Positions 1 to 8,875 of a stretch of 64,000 nucleotides of DNA are shown in pieces. The notes beneath the pieces were generated by a model. That model was not told where the DNA came from. It searched no databases and worked only from the letters and a program-made list of their open reading frames with translations. This DNA comes from Hwanghaeella grinnelliae. GTDB taxonomy: Bacteria > Pseudomonadota > Alphaproteobacteria > UBA8366 > Aestuariispiraceae. Position numbers and translations under genes: made by a program. Every line of letters starts with the position of its first letter. Positions within the stretch are counted from its first letter, which is position 1. The stretch covers positions 682,001-746,000 of the forward strand of contig NZ_SADE01000003.1 of assembly GCF_004005845.1 (NCBI RefSeq). Reading direction: 5' to 3'.

Positions 1-486
1 CTGGTCATCCATACGCGCGAAGGCCACCGACCGGACATGACCGACGCCCCGCTTGCCAAGGTGCAACGCGGATCCCCCAGCATGCGGATCGGCGATACCG
101 GCCCAATGGGGAGGATATTGATTCGAGGCGAGGCAGGCCACGGTATCGTGGACGAACTGGCGCCGGTCGACGGCGAACCGGTCCTGGACAAGCCCGGCAA
201 GGGCGCCTTTTACCAGACCGACCTGGAACTGATTCTACGCAACCGCGGCATCGATGCCTTGTTGGTTGCCGGCGTCACGACGGAAGTTTGCGTCCACACG
301 ACTGTTCGGGAAGCGAATGACCGCGGTTTCCGCTGCATCGTGCTGGGCGATTGTTGCGGTTCCTATTTTCCCGATTTCCATACGACCGGCTTGAAGATGA
401 TCGCCGCACAGGGCGGCATTTTCGGTTGGGTTTCCGATTCGACCCGTTTCCTGTCCGCGGCGGCGGGAGGGCCCGCAGTCGCGTAA
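1..486 (+). CDS. Isochorismatase-fold cysteine hydrolase, biuret-hydrolase-like (5' end outside window)
   Basis: The reading frame is open from base 1, so the N-terminus with the expected catalytic Asp lies upstream of the window. The visible part begins with [11 protein letters not shown] and carries the catalytic lysine region ([13 protein letters not shown]) and the nucleophile motif [11 protein letters not shown], with the Cys codon at 289-291. This is the nicotinamidase/isochorismatase fold, which cleaves amide C-N bonds. The permease, AtzG and AtzE genes just downstream point to a ureide such as biuret as substrate. That assignment is inferred from context; the fold is secure. The ATG at 37 lies inside the domain and is not the real start. 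Confidence 0.85.
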   Translation: MVIHTREGHRPDMTDAPLAKVQRGSPSMRIGDTGPMGRILIRGEAGHGIVDELAPVDGEPVLDKPGKGAFYQTDLELILRNRGIDALLVAGVTTEVCVHTTVREANDRGFRCIVLGDCCGSYFPDFHTTGLKMIAAQGGIFGWVSDSTRFLSAAAGGPAVA

Positions 487-531
487 TCAACGACGCATTT
501 TCGGCGTATTCCCCTTGAAGGAGGAAAGCCA

Positions 532-2115
532 ATGACCACGACCAAACCCGCACTTTGGACTCCAGGCGATTGGAACGCCTTGTTCGGCCTCGGCACCAAC
601 GTTCTGGTGAACCTGCTCGTCATGACGGGTCTGTTGAAGTTCGTACTGCAGATGCCGGATGAGATCACATTCGGCCGAATCATCCCGGCCGTTGGAATGA
701 TGCTGTTTCTGGGCAATGCGTACTACGCCTATATGGCTTGGAAACTGGCCCGGAAGACGGGTCGTACAGATGTCTGCGCGCTGCCCTCCGGGCCCAGCGT
801 GCCGCATATGTTCATCGTCGTTTTTGTGATCATGCTTCCGATCCTGGGCCAAACCGGCGACCCGGTTAAGGCCTGGGAGGCCGGCCTTGCCTGGGTCTTT
901 CTACAAGGTTTCATTCTGATCGGCGGCGGCTTCATCGCCCCGATTATCCGCCGGATCACGCCTCGCGCCGCTCTTCTCGGCACGCTGGCAGGGGTTTCTA
1001 TAGCGTTCATCTCCATGCGTCCGGCCATGGAGATGTACATGACGCCGATTATCGGCCTGACCAGCTTGGCGATCATTCTGGTCAGTTGGTATGGCGGCGT
1101 GCGGTATCCGCGCGGCATTCCGGCCGGCTTGGTCGCGATTGCGGTCGGCGCGTTGATCGCCTGGGGCAGTACCTTTCTGGGCCTCGATATCGGTGGAATG
1201 AGCGTCGATAAGGTCGTCGCCTCCCTGACCAGCGTCGGCTTCTCCGTTCCAATTCCGGCTTTCGACCATGTCTTCTCGGGCTTTGAATTTCTGGGCTTCA
1301 TCCTGGTGACGGCGATTCCATTCGGGGTCTACGACCTGGTCGAGGCGATGGACAATGTGGAAAGCGCGGAAGCGGCCGGCGACACATACAACACGACCGA
1401 AGCCCTCGCCGCGGAAGGGACAATCAGTCTTGTCGGCACGCTTATGGGCAGTCCCTTCGCAAACGCCGTCTATATCGGCCATCCCGGCTGGAAAGGTATG
1501 GGCGGGCGCATCGGCTATTCGCTTGGAACCGGCGCGATGGTGTTGGTCCTGGCTTGGCTTGGGATTCTGTCCCTATTGCTGGACGTTATACCCGTCGTCG
1601 CGATCTCTCCCATCCTGCTCTATATCGGCATGCTGATCGGCGCGCAGGCATTCCAGACCACGCCATCCAGCCATGCGCCGGCCATTGTCTTTGCGCTGAC
1701 ACCGCATCTGGCTGCTTGGGCCAAGGTTCTGATCGATGGGGCCTTGGGAGCCGCGGGCACGAATGCGGCTGAGGTCGGCTTCGACAAGATGGCGAATATG
1801 GGCGTCCTCTATGAAGGTCTTTCCATCATGGGCAACGGCGCGATCTTGTCGGGCCTGGTTCTGGGCGCGATCGCGGTCTTTGTGATCGAACGGAAGTTCA
1901 TCTATGCCGCCGGCTTTGCCTTGGCCGGGGCCGTACTGACCTATTTCGGGTTCATGCACGGTCCTGCGGTCGGCATCGGTGAGAACGGACTTGGGGTCAC
2001 TCCGTCGGTGGCGCTCAGCTATGCAGTTGTCGCGGGTTTCTTGTGGTTCTGCGGAAAGTCCTCACTGTTCGCTTTTGAACCGCCGGCGGAAGCCCAACCC
2101 GGTTTGAGCGACTAG
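532..2115 (+). CDS. NCS2-like (xanthine/uracil-type) membrane permease
   Basis: A 527-residue integral membrane protein with roughly 12 to 14 hydrophobic segments, starting at an ATG after a good Shine-Dalgarno (aaggagg at 518-524). The conserved N-terminal segment (LALPSGPSVPHMF-like, around residues 82-95) and overall length resemble distant NCS2 purine/pyrimidine permeases that are often annotated only as permease or regulator. It lies 45 bases after the cysteine hydrolase and 11 bases before atzG, so it is probably co-transcribed and likely imports the ureide or ring compound that the neighbouring amidases degrade. The substrate is an inference. Confidence 0.75.
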   Translation: MTTTKPALWTPGDWNALFGLGTNVLVNLLVMTGLLKFVLQMPDEITFGRIIPAVGMMLFLGNAYYAYMAWKLARKTGRTDVCALPSGPSVPHMFIVVFVIMLPILGQTGDPVKAWEAGLAWVFLQGFILIGGGFIAPIIRRITPRAALLGTLAGVSIAFISMRPAMEMYMTPIIGLTSLAIILVSWYGGVRYPRGIPAGLVAIAVGALIAWGSTFLGLDIGGMSVDKVVASLTSVGFSVPIPAFDHVFSGFEFLGFILVTAIPFGVYDLVEAMDNVESAEAAGDTYNTTEALAAEGTISLVGTLMGSPFANAVYIGHPGWKGMGGRIGYSLGTGAMVLVLAWLGILSLLLDVIPVVAISPILLYIGMLIGAQAFQTTPSSHAPAIVFALTPHLAAWAKVLIDGALGAAGTNAAEVGFDKMANMGVLYEGLSIMGNGAILSGLVLGAIAVFVIERKFIYAAGFALAGAVLTYFGFMHGPAVGIGENGLGVTPSVALSYAVVAGFLWFCGKSSLFAFEPPAEAQPGLSD

Positions 2116-2126
2116 GAGAAAACGCC

Positions 2127-2354
2127 ATGACCATGTCAGACGACGATTTCGATTCGGAGGCATTCATCCGAACCATGGCCCCCAGTTTGGGGTTGTCGTT
2201 AGACGAAGAGCGCGTTGCAGGGGTGTCGGTGTTCCTTTCCATCGCGAAGGGAATGGCCGATATCCTAGACGCGGCGCCGGTCCCGGAAAATTCTCTAGAG
2301 CTCGCTTCGGTCTTCGATGCCGGCCAGACAGCACAACAGGCGAAAGCGGAATAG
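2127..2354 (+). CDS. atzG: AtzG-like small amidase subunit (DUF4089)
   Basis: A 75-residue protein matching the DUF4089/AtzG family in size, in its central MAPSLGLSLDEERVAGV region and in its position directly before atzE. In studied systems AtzG resembles GatC and binds AtzE to form the 1-carboxybiuret hydrolase of cyanuric acid breakdown, stabilising the large subunit. The ATG follows a clear Shine-Dalgarno (aggaga, 2114-2119), and the stop is 8 bases before atzE, which fits coupled synthesis of the two subunits in the cytoplasm. There is no cyanuric acid hydrolase or allophanate hydrolase within the window. Confidence 0.85.
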   Translation: MTMSDDDFDSEAFIRTMAPSLGLSLDEERVAGVSVFLSIAKGMADILDAAPVPENSLELASVFDAGQTAQQAKAE

Positions 2355-2362
2355 GCGGCACA

Positions 2363-3760
2363 ATGACGAAACCGAATGAGTTCGCACCGGCTTGGCAGGT
2401 CGCGGAGGCGATCAGGTCGGGCGATGTTCCAGCCGAGGATGTGACCCGTGCCGCATTGGACCGGATCGCGGCCCTGGACCCAAAGGTAAATGCCTTCACC
2501 GACGTCACGGCGGAGAGGGCCTTGACCGAAGCTCGGCAGGTCGACGCGGATCGTGCCGCGGGCAAGACCCTCGGCCCACTTGCCGGTGTGCCGATGGCGG
2601 CCAAGAACCTTTTTGATATCACAGGGATCAGCACCCGCGCCGGGTCAAAGATCAACCGGGAACTGCCGCCGGCCGAAGAGGACGGAGAGCTGTTGAAAAG
2701 GCTTTCGGCCGCGGGAGCGATACTGCTGGGCGGCCTGAATATGGGTGAATACGCCTACGATTTCACCGGCGAGAACGACCATGACGGCGCTTGCCGCAAT
2801 CCGCACGACACGGCCCGCATGGCCGGCGGCTCCTCATCCGGCAGCGGGGCGGCCGTCGCCGCCGGCCTTGTGTCTTTGGCCTTGGGGTCGGACACCAATG
2901 GATCGATCCGCGTACCGTCGTCTTTCTGCGGCACGTTCGGGCTGAAACCGACCTACGGGCGCCTGACCCGCTATGGCACTTTTCCCTTTTGCGACAGTCT
3001 TGACCATCTGGGTCCCTTCGCCCGGTCGGTGCGGGACTTGGCTTTGGCCTATGACGTCATGCAGGGGCCGGACCCCCGCGACCATGCCTGCGCCAACCGT
3101 CCGGCGGAGCCCGCTTTGCCGTCTTTGAATGAGGGGATTTCCGATCTTAGAATTGCCGTCCTTGGCGGATATTTTTCGACCGACGGTATGCCCGAAGCGG
3201 CGGCCGCACTTGCCCCCGTCGCCAAGGCCCTGGATGCCGACAAAACAATCGATGCGGACGGCATAGACGCAGGACGGGCCGCCGCCTTCATCATCACCAA
3301 TTGTGAAAGCTCACGCCTACATCTCCCGAACCTGCGGGCGCGGGCGGATGACTTCGACCAGGATACGCGAGACCGGTTTCTCGCCGGCGCAATGCTGCCC
3401 GCATCCTGGTATGTGCGGGCCCTGCAGGTTCGGCATTGGTATCGGGAGATGTTTGCGAAGCTTTTTGAGACGGTCGATATACTGCTCGCACCGGCCACAC
3501 CTTTCCCCGCTCCCCTCATTGGGCAGCGCACGATCGAAATTCGGGGAAAGGAAATGCTGACGCGGCCGAATATTGGCCTCTTCACGCAGCCGATCTCGGC
3601 GATCGGTCTACCGGTCTGCGCGGTTCCGGTTTTCAGCGGTGAGATGCCCTTGGGTGTCCAGGTAATTGGTGCCCCATGGCGGGAAGACCTATGCCTTCGC
3701 GTCGCGGGCCATTTGGAAAAAGAGGGAGTTGCCGTGGCCCAAGCGCCTAGCGGCTTCTAA
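2363..3760 (+). CDS. atzE: AtzE-family amidohydrolase (amidase signature)
   Basis: A 465-residue amidase-signature enzyme. The Ser-cisSer-Lys triad is visible: Lys81 in GVPMAAKNLFD, cis-Ser157 in the GGSSSGSGAA motif and nucleophile Ser181 in GSDTNGSIRVPSS, with the usual 24-residue spacing between the two serines. Together with AtzG it should hydrolyse a carboxybiuret-like ureide and release ammonia. The upstream cysteine hydrolase and permease support a ureide nitrogen pathway rather than Glu-tRNA amidotransferase function. The exact substrate is not proven by sequence, since AtzE relatives vary. Start ATG is 8 bases after atzG. Confidence 0.88.
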   Translation: MTKPNEFAPAWQVAEAIRSGDVPAEDVTRAALDRIAALDPKVNAFTDVTAERALTEARQVDADRAAGKTLGPLAGVPMAAKNLFDITGISTRAGSKINRELPPAEEDGELLKRLSAAGAILLGGLNMGEYAYDFTGENDHDGACRNPHDTARMAGGSSSGSGAAVAAGLVSLALGSDTNGSIRVPSSFCGTFGLKPTYGRLTRYGTFPFCDSLDHLGPFARSVRDLALAYDVMQGPDPRDHACANRPAEPALPSLNEGISDLRIAVLGGYFSTDGMPEAAAALAPVAKALDADKTIDADGIDAGRAAAFIITNCESSRLHLPNLRARADDFDQDTRDRFLAGAMLPASWYVRALQVRHWYREMFAKLFETVDILLAPATPFPAPLIGQRTIEIRGKEMLTRPNIGLFTQPISAIGLPVCAVPVFSGEMPLGVQVIGAPWREDLCLRVAGHLEKEGVAVAQAPSGF

Positions 3761-4146
3761 CCAAGTTCCAATCGTCAATTCACCGGATAGTTTGTCCGAC
3801 GCTCACAGTGCAAACTAGGAAAGTGGTAGCGAGATTCCGTTTCAATGAAATCTCGCCACGATCATTTCCACCCATCCCGACAAGCAATGGTCAAACCGGA
3901 AACCTGTCTAGGATCCGAAAGTCATGGCAACCGCCAGAAAGAGATCATTCCCTTTTCTGCCGAATGGTCTGCTGACGACTTCATGGCGGTGGACCGGCTA
4001 CAGGCCACCTTCATGGGCATTGGCCGGAACCGGCAAGGCAGCGTTCACCGGAACGGGTCCCGCAGTTGGTTTTCTGTTCGTGAGATTCTCCATAACCATC
4101 GAGTATTTTTGGCGACGATCCTCCCCGAACCAACATGCCACCCCAC
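3761..4146. other. Intergenic region, no supported gene
   Basis: This 386-base stretch lies between atzE and the DUF1127 gene, whose stop codons face each other. Short open frames exist on both strands (for example at 3845-4150 and 3924-4178), but their translations show no recognisable domain, signal peptide or membrane segment and start without a Shine-Dalgarno. The only structure seen is the inverted repeat at 3829-3856. Confidence 0.6.
3829..3856 (+). terminator. Inverted repeat downstream of atzE, possible transcript end
   Basis: A perfect 8-base stem, GCGAGATT (3829-3836) and AATCTCGC (3849-3856), with a 12-base loop, 68 bases after the atzE stop. There is no T-run after it, so it is not a classical intrinsic terminator; it may stabilise the 3' end. 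Confidence 0.4.
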
Positions 4147-4377
4147 TTAGAGCGCGTTGCGCCGTGCGGCTGCTTTGATCTCGCCACGTGTGATGCCGAT
4201 GTCATCCAACAGAAAGTCTGGCAGTTCTTCCAAACGCTCGTAATCCCGCCTGCACCGATTTGCTTCGACGACCCGCTCCGCGACTCCACAAACACTCTGC
4301 CACAACGCAACGGATAACCTCTCCAAACCGGCGAAGGCATAACTCGGGGAACTAAATACAACGTGTTTTATATACAT
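4147..4377 (-). CDS. DUF1127 (YjiS-like) small protein
   Basis: A 76-residue protein whose C-terminal half has the DUF1127 signature: a basic stretch followed by LEELPDFLLDDIGITRGEIKAAAR (residues about 49-72). DUF1127 proteins are small, arginine-rich, and in several alphaproteobacteria have been linked to RNA turnover and nutrient or phosphate stress responses; the role here is unknown. The start is supported by a strong Shine-Dalgarno (GGAGG about 10 bases upstream of the ATG). The upstream sequence at 4378-4458 is AT-rich and probably holds the promoter. Confidence 0.85.
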   Translation of the reverse strand: MYIKHVVFSSPSYAFAGLERLSVALWQSVCGVAERVVEANRCRRDYERLEELPDFLLDDIGITRGEIKAAARRNAL

Positions 4378-4458
4378 GGTCTTTTTACCTCCATTATTAC
4401 TTTCCTTGTGTGTTTTATAAATTTGGTTTGAATACGATTTGGCCCTTGGGTGTTCCGG

Positions 4459-5670
4459 TTATCCAATACGTGTGATCATCGGCGTGATCTGACGAATCCC
4501 GCCAAAACCGATCATCGTAGGCATCGATTCTAATTGAATGTCGGGGGCAGCAGCGATCAACGCCGACAACCCTTCCTGCATCTCCATCCGTGCGAGAATC
4601 TCACCCAGACAGCGATGCGGCCCCAGCCCAAAGGCTGGGTTGAGCTTGGGATGGTCTGTACGGCAAATGTCGAATCGATCCGGGTTCGCATAGAGTTCTG
4701 GGTCGCGCATGATCGAGATCGTGCTGATCCGAACCATAGCACCCGCCGGCACCGTCACCCCGCCGATCTCAACAGCTTCGGTGGCGAAACGCCCGACTGA
4801 GCCGACGGAAGGCTCGAAACGAATGCCTTCGGCAACCGCTCCGGGGAGCAACGACGTATCTGCCTTCAATGCGGCCCATTGCTCTTGATGCCCCAGCAAC
4901 AAAGCGACAAGTATGGCAAAAGCTGTGCGGGTTGTGTCGGCCCCGGCGACGATCAAGCCTAGCACCTGATGGACCAGGCTCTGGAAACTCATTTCCCGGT
5001 TCTTCCACCAGTCATAGACCAGGGTTGAGAGCAAGTCGTCCTTCGGCGTGGCGAATCGGGCGCGCAGCTCCGATTCGACATAGTCGTAAAGATCGGCGGC
5101 CGCCGCCTCAATCCGATCATGGTGGTGGTGCGGGTAAAGCGGCTCAACGATTCGGGACAAGTCGTATACGCGCGGTCGGAAGAAATCCGCATGCGAAGCG
5201 GGAAGCCCAAGGATCGCAGCAATCATTTCAGCGGGCAGTCGCGCGGCGATGGCATCTACGAAATCGAAACTTTGCCCGCGCGGAAGCTCTGCGACGATCC
5301 TGTCTGCGGTCGCGCGGATCCGGGGCTGCATATCCCGGACGCGGCCATGCGAAAATGTCCGGGAGAATAGCCCGCGCTTGGTCCTGTGGGTATCGCCGTT
5401 CGAGAACAGGAAAAAGTCGGTCAACAGGCGCGATGCGACACCATTTGGGACGCCCATCAGCCTGACAAAGTCCGACCCGTCAACTTGCCGCATCCTCGGA
5501 TCAGAGAGCAAAGCGACCGCGTCAACGGCCCGCAGCGCCATAAACTGGCTGTCCGCGAGTTGAATAACAGGTGTTCTAGCGCGAAGCGCGCCAAATTGTT
5601 CGTGCGGGTTTTTGATTAAAGTGGTCGGGTCGATGTAGGGGGCGACATCGGCGGTATTTTGTTCATACAT
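4459..5670 (-). CDS. Cytochrome P450
   Basis: A 403-residue soluble bacterial P450 when started at the ATG at 5670 (MYEQN). The frame is open up to 5736, but the extra 22 residues are unlike P450 N-termini. Visible hallmarks are the I-helix AGADTT (242-247), the ExxR pair Glu281/Arg284 in AEGIRFEP, and the haem-thiolate loop FGLGPHRCLGE with Cys354. It hydroxylates a small organic substrate using electrons from a separate ferredoxin system, and no ferredoxin or reductase gene lies nearby. It is divergently transcribed from the BTAD/hydrolase regulator, so that protein is the obvious candidate controller. The substrate is unknown. Confidence 0.92.
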   Translation of the reverse strand: MYEQNTADVAPYIDPTTLIKNPHEQFGALRARTPVIQLADSQFMALRAVDAVALLSDPRMRQVDGSDFVRLMGVPNGVASRLLTDFFLFSNGDTHRTKRGLFSRTFSHGRVRDMQPRIRATADRIVAELPRGQSFDFVDAIAARLPAEMIAAILGLPASHADFFRPRVYDLSRIVEPLYPHHHHDRIEAAAADLYDYVESELRARFATPKDDLLSTLVYDWWKNREMSFQSLVHQVLGLIVAGADTTRTAFAILVALLLGHQEQWAALKADTSLLPGAVAEGIRFEPSVGSVGRFATEAVEIGGVTVPAGAMVRISTISIMRDPELYANPDRFDICRTDHPKLNPAFGLGPHRCLGEILARMEMQEGLSALIAAAPDIQLESMPTMIGFGGIRQITPMITRIG

Positions 5671-5867
5671 TTTGGAGTCCAATGTGTTTTGGGGCACAGT
5701 TAAGAACCACGGATTGCTGCGCCGCTTTCTTTCCAAAAAGGGGCGCTGAGGGGTCTAGCGGTTCATCGTGTGCCCCCTAAATGGTGCATGGCCGTTGTTG
5801 CCAGCGTTGTAAGCGTGGTGGTAGTGGGGAGAGATCGACGTTGTTTTTTGAATTTTCGAGGTAGTTT

Positions 5868-7442
5868 GTGTCTCAAAATCTCAAGATTTCTCTCTTGGGT
5901 GAGGTGAAAGTCGTTTCCGAAGGGAGTGAGATTCCCCTTCCCGCGTCCCGAAAGGCGCGCGCGCTGCTGGCTTTCCTAGCCGCCACAGGCCGGCCGCACA
6001 GGCGGGAACGGCTTTGTGAATTGTTGTGGGACCTGCCGGACGACCCGAAAGCATCTCTGCGCTGGGCATTGAGCAAGCTGCGCCGGGCGGTAGATGACGA
6101 GGACCGCCACCGGATCGTTGCCGATCGGGAGCGAGTCCATTTCGACACGCACGGCGTAGACATAGACATCCGCGATATCCACGCTCGGCTTCGCGACAAC
6201 GCCTCAGACGTCGGCGTGCAAGAGCTAGACGCAATGTCGCAGCAATTGAGTCTTCCGCTGATGGACGGTCTGGACGGGGCCGGCGACGATGCCTTCGCCT
6301 CGTGGCTTACCGCCGAGCGCGAGGATGCACAGTTGGCCTATATCGACGTGCTGCGCCGCCTGTCCACGCATCCCGATGTCAGTCCCGCCGCGGCACAGAA
6401 ATGGATTCGACTTTGGCAGGAAGCCGACCCATACGATACGGAAGAACAAAAGCGCGCTGCGGAAGCCGCAACCGCGCGAGGCCGGTCGACCAAGGTGCGG
6501 GAAAAGAAACAACAAATGTCACCCGGAATGGAACGACAGACGGTTCGTTCCCCAGCCAACGAACCAAACCCGCAGGATGCCCACAAGCGCGCTCTTCGGG
6601 CACAGTCCATAGGGTTCTGCGACGTCAAGGACGGCATCAAGATAGCCTATGCGACCATCGGTTCGGGCCCACCGCTTCTCAAAGCGGCGAATTGGCTCAA
6701 CCATTTGGAGTTCGACTGGAGCAGTCCCATTTGGGGGAAAAGTTTTGCGGAAATAGCAAAGTACCGAACTTTCATCCGCTATGACGAACGCGGTTGCGGC
6801 CTCTCGGACTGGGATGTTGCGGATCTGAGCTTCGAGGCTTTCGTGGAAGACCTGGAAGCTGTTGCCGATAAAATGGGATTGGACCGTTTCCCACTCCTAG
6901 GAATTTCACAAGGAGCCGCCGTCAGTATCGAATACGCTGTGCGCCACCCGGACCGCGTTTCCGGATTAGTTCTGATGGGCGGTTATGCCGCCGGCTGGCG
7001 CCATCTGGCGTCCCCGGAAGAGCAGGCCCGTCGTGAGGCCGTCATGACGCTTACCGAGCTGGGTTGGGGAACGGACAATCCCGCATACAGGCACATTTTC
7101 TCACAAACCTTCATGCCGGAAGCGACTGCGGAGGATCTTGCCTGGTTCGATGAGTTTCAGCGGCTAACCACATCTCCGCGGAACGCCGCCCGATTCCAGG
7201 ATGCTTTCGGTTATATCGACGTCCGCGACCGGCTGAAAGACGTCAAGGCGCCTACAATCGTGCTGCACTCGAAAGACGATCAGCGGATTCCGCTTTCCAC
7301 AGGCCGGGCGCTAGCGTCCAGCATCCCTAACGCCAGCTTCGTTCCCCTCGACAGCCGAAATCACATTCTGGTCGACCACGAACCGGCCTGGCGCGACTCT
7401 TTCACAGCCGTGGGCCGGTTCATGGTCGAAAAAGGAATCTGA
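5868..7442 (+). CDS. BTAD-type transcriptional regulator fused to an alpha/beta hydrolase
   Basis: A 524-residue two-part protein starting at GTG after a gaggtag ribosome site. Residues about 5-95 form an OmpR/SARP-like winged helix (ISLLGEVKV, SRKARALLAFLA, LWDLPDDPKASLRWALSKLRR) and about 100-200 a helical BTAD domain. A charged linker leads to a C-terminal alpha/beta hydrolase from about 245 with a complete apparent triad: Ser347 in GISQG, Asp471 in HSKDDQRIP and His499 in SRNHILVDH. This suggests a cytoplasmic regulator that binds or hydrolyses its own ligand. The divergent P450 is its likely target. The fusion is known in alphaproteobacteria, but the ligand is not identifiable from sequence. 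Confidence 0.85.
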   Translation: MSQNLKISLLGEVKVVSEGSEIPLPASRKARALLAFLAATGRPHRRERLCELLWDLPDDPKASLRWALSKLRRAVDDEDRHRIVADRERVHFDTHGVDIDIRDIHARLRDNASDVGVQELDAMSQQLSLPLMDGLDGAGDDAFASWLTAEREDAQLAYIDVLRRLSTHPDVSPAAAQKWIRLWQEADPYDTEEQKRAAEAATARGRSTKVREKKQQMSPGMERQTVRSPANEPNPQDAHKRALRAQSIGFCDVKDGIKIAYATIGSGPPLLKAANWLNHLEFDWSSPIWGKSFAEIAKYRTFIRYDERGCGLSDWDVADLSFEAFVEDLEAVADKMGLDRFPLLGISQGAAVSIEYAVRHPDRVSGLVLMGGYAAGWRHLASPEEQARREAVMTLTELGWGTDNPAYRHIFSQTFMPEATAEDLAWFDEFQRLTTSPRNAARFQDAFGYIDVRDRLKDVKAPTIVLHSKDDQRIPLSTGRALASSIPNASFVPLDSRNHILVDHEPAWRDSFTAVGRFMVEKGI

Positions 7443-7451
7443 CGGCCGCCC

Positions 7452-8831
7452 CTATTTCTGTTTTTTCAAGTGGTAGGATTTCGGCCGGGTCAGGTTGTGG
7501 AATCCAATAACCGACAATCCGCCGCCTCGGCCCGTGTCCTTGCATCCGGTCCAACACAAGCCGGGATCGAGATAGTCAGCCCGGTTCATGAAGACGGTGC
7601 CCGTCTCAATCTGTTGCCCGATCCTCTCGGCGCGCCCGACATCGGCCGTCCAGAGGGAAGCGGTTAGTCCGAAATCGCTGTCATTCATCAGCCGGATCGC
7701 TTCCGCGTCGTCCTTGACCGACATGATACCAACGACCGGCCCGAAGCTTTCATCCCGCATCACGCGCATGTCGTGTGTGACATCAACCAGGATCTGCGGC
7801 ATCAGGTAAGCGCCGTCGTCCTGCGGAAACAGTGACGGGTCAATCAGCGCCCTGGCCCCCTTGGCGATCGCATCCGCGGTCTGCGCGCGCACCTCTTCCG
7901 CGAAGCGGGTCTGAGCCATCGGGCCAAGCGTCGTTTCGGGGTCCATCGGATTGCCCAGCTTGTAACCGCTGACAATGGCAACGGCCTTGTCGACAAAGGC
8001 GTCGAACAGGCTTTCAGCGACATAGATCCGTTCGATACCGCAGCAGCACTGACCGGAATTGAACATAGCCCCGTCGATCAGGGTATCGACAGCCGCGTCC
8101 AAGTCCGCATCTTCCATGACATAGCCGGGATCCTTCCCGCCCAGTTCCAAACCGACGCCGGTGAAGGTGCCGGCCGCCGCACGTTCAATGGCACGCCCGG
8201 CACCAACCGAACCCGTGAAGTTAACGAAGCCGAAGGCCTTCGCTGCGATCAGGTCCGCTGTCGTTTGGTGATCCAGAAAGACGTTGATGAAAACATCTTC
8301 GGGCACGCCGGCATCGTGGAAGGCCTTGGCCATCCGTTCACCCACAAGCATGGTCTGGGTGGCATGCTTCAGCAGCACCGTGTTCCCGGCGATCAAGGCC
8401 GGCGCGACCGTATTGATCGCCGTCATATAGGGATAGTTCCACGGCGCGACGACCAGAACCACGCCGACAGGTTCGCGGGCGATATAACGCTTGAAGCTAT
8501 CGCTGTCCTCGACCGCGATCGGGGCCAGGGCCTGTTCCGCGATGCCGGCCATATAGGTCGCGCGTTCGTTGAAGCCGCCGAATTCACCGCCATAGCGGAT
8601 CGGCCGGCCCATCTGCCAGGCCAGTTCGGGCACGACCTCATCATTCATCTCGCCGACATTCTCGACACCTTGTGTGACGAGGGCGATGCGTTCCGCCAAG
8701 GGCCGGGCGGCCCAAGCCTTTTGTGCGGCCCTGGCACGGGCCGCTGTTTCTTTTGCTTCAGGCGGCGTCAGAACCGGGCGTTCCGCAACGGTGGACCCGT
8801 CAATCGGGGATATGCATTTCAACGTTGTCAT
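7452..8831 (-). CDS. NAD(P)-dependent aldehyde dehydrogenase
   Basis: A 459-residue ALDH-superfamily enzyme. The oxyanion Asn132 (PWNYP), general base Glu229 (GLELGGKDPG) and catalytic Cys263 in FNSGQCCCG are all present, so it should be active on an aldehyde with NAD(P)+. It is the last gene of the minus-strand transporter/kinase/demethylase operon, 44 bases after the demethylase stop, with AAGGA upstream of the ATG. It may oxidise an aldehyde formed during breakdown of a methylated amine, for example betaine aldehyde, a semialdehyde or formaldehyde-derived product. Substrate choice is an inference from position only. Confidence 0.88.
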   Translation of the reverse strand: MTTLKCISPIDGSTVAERPVLTPPEAKETAARARAAQKAWAARPLAERIALVTQGVENVGEMNDEVVPELAWQMGRPIRYGGEFGGFNERATYMAGIAEQALAPIAVEDSDSFKRYIAREPVGVVLVVAPWNYPYMTAINTVAPALIAGNTVLLKHATQTMLVGERMAKAFHDAGVPEDVFINVFLDHQTTADLIAAKAFGFVNFTGSVGAGRAIERAAAGTFTGVGLELGGKDPGYVMEDADLDAAVDTLIDGAMFNSGQCCCGIERIYVAESLFDAFVDKAVAIVSGYKLGNPMDPETTLGPMAQTRFAEEVRAQTADAIAKGARALIDPSLFPQDDGAYLMPQILVDVTHDMRVMRDESFGPVVGIMSVKDDAEAIRLMNDSDFGLTASLWTADVGRAERIGQQIETGTVFMNRADYLDPGLCWTGCKDTGRGGGLSVIGFHNLTRPKSYHLKKQK

Positions 8832-8875
8832 TCTTTGTGTTCCTTCGAAACGGGCCGCAATTCCGCGGCTATCCG

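Noticed and set aside
3845-4178. Short overlapping + strand frames of 101 and 84 codons after atzE
   Set aside because: No ribosome site, no domain, no signal peptide, and both end inside the DUF1127 gene region.
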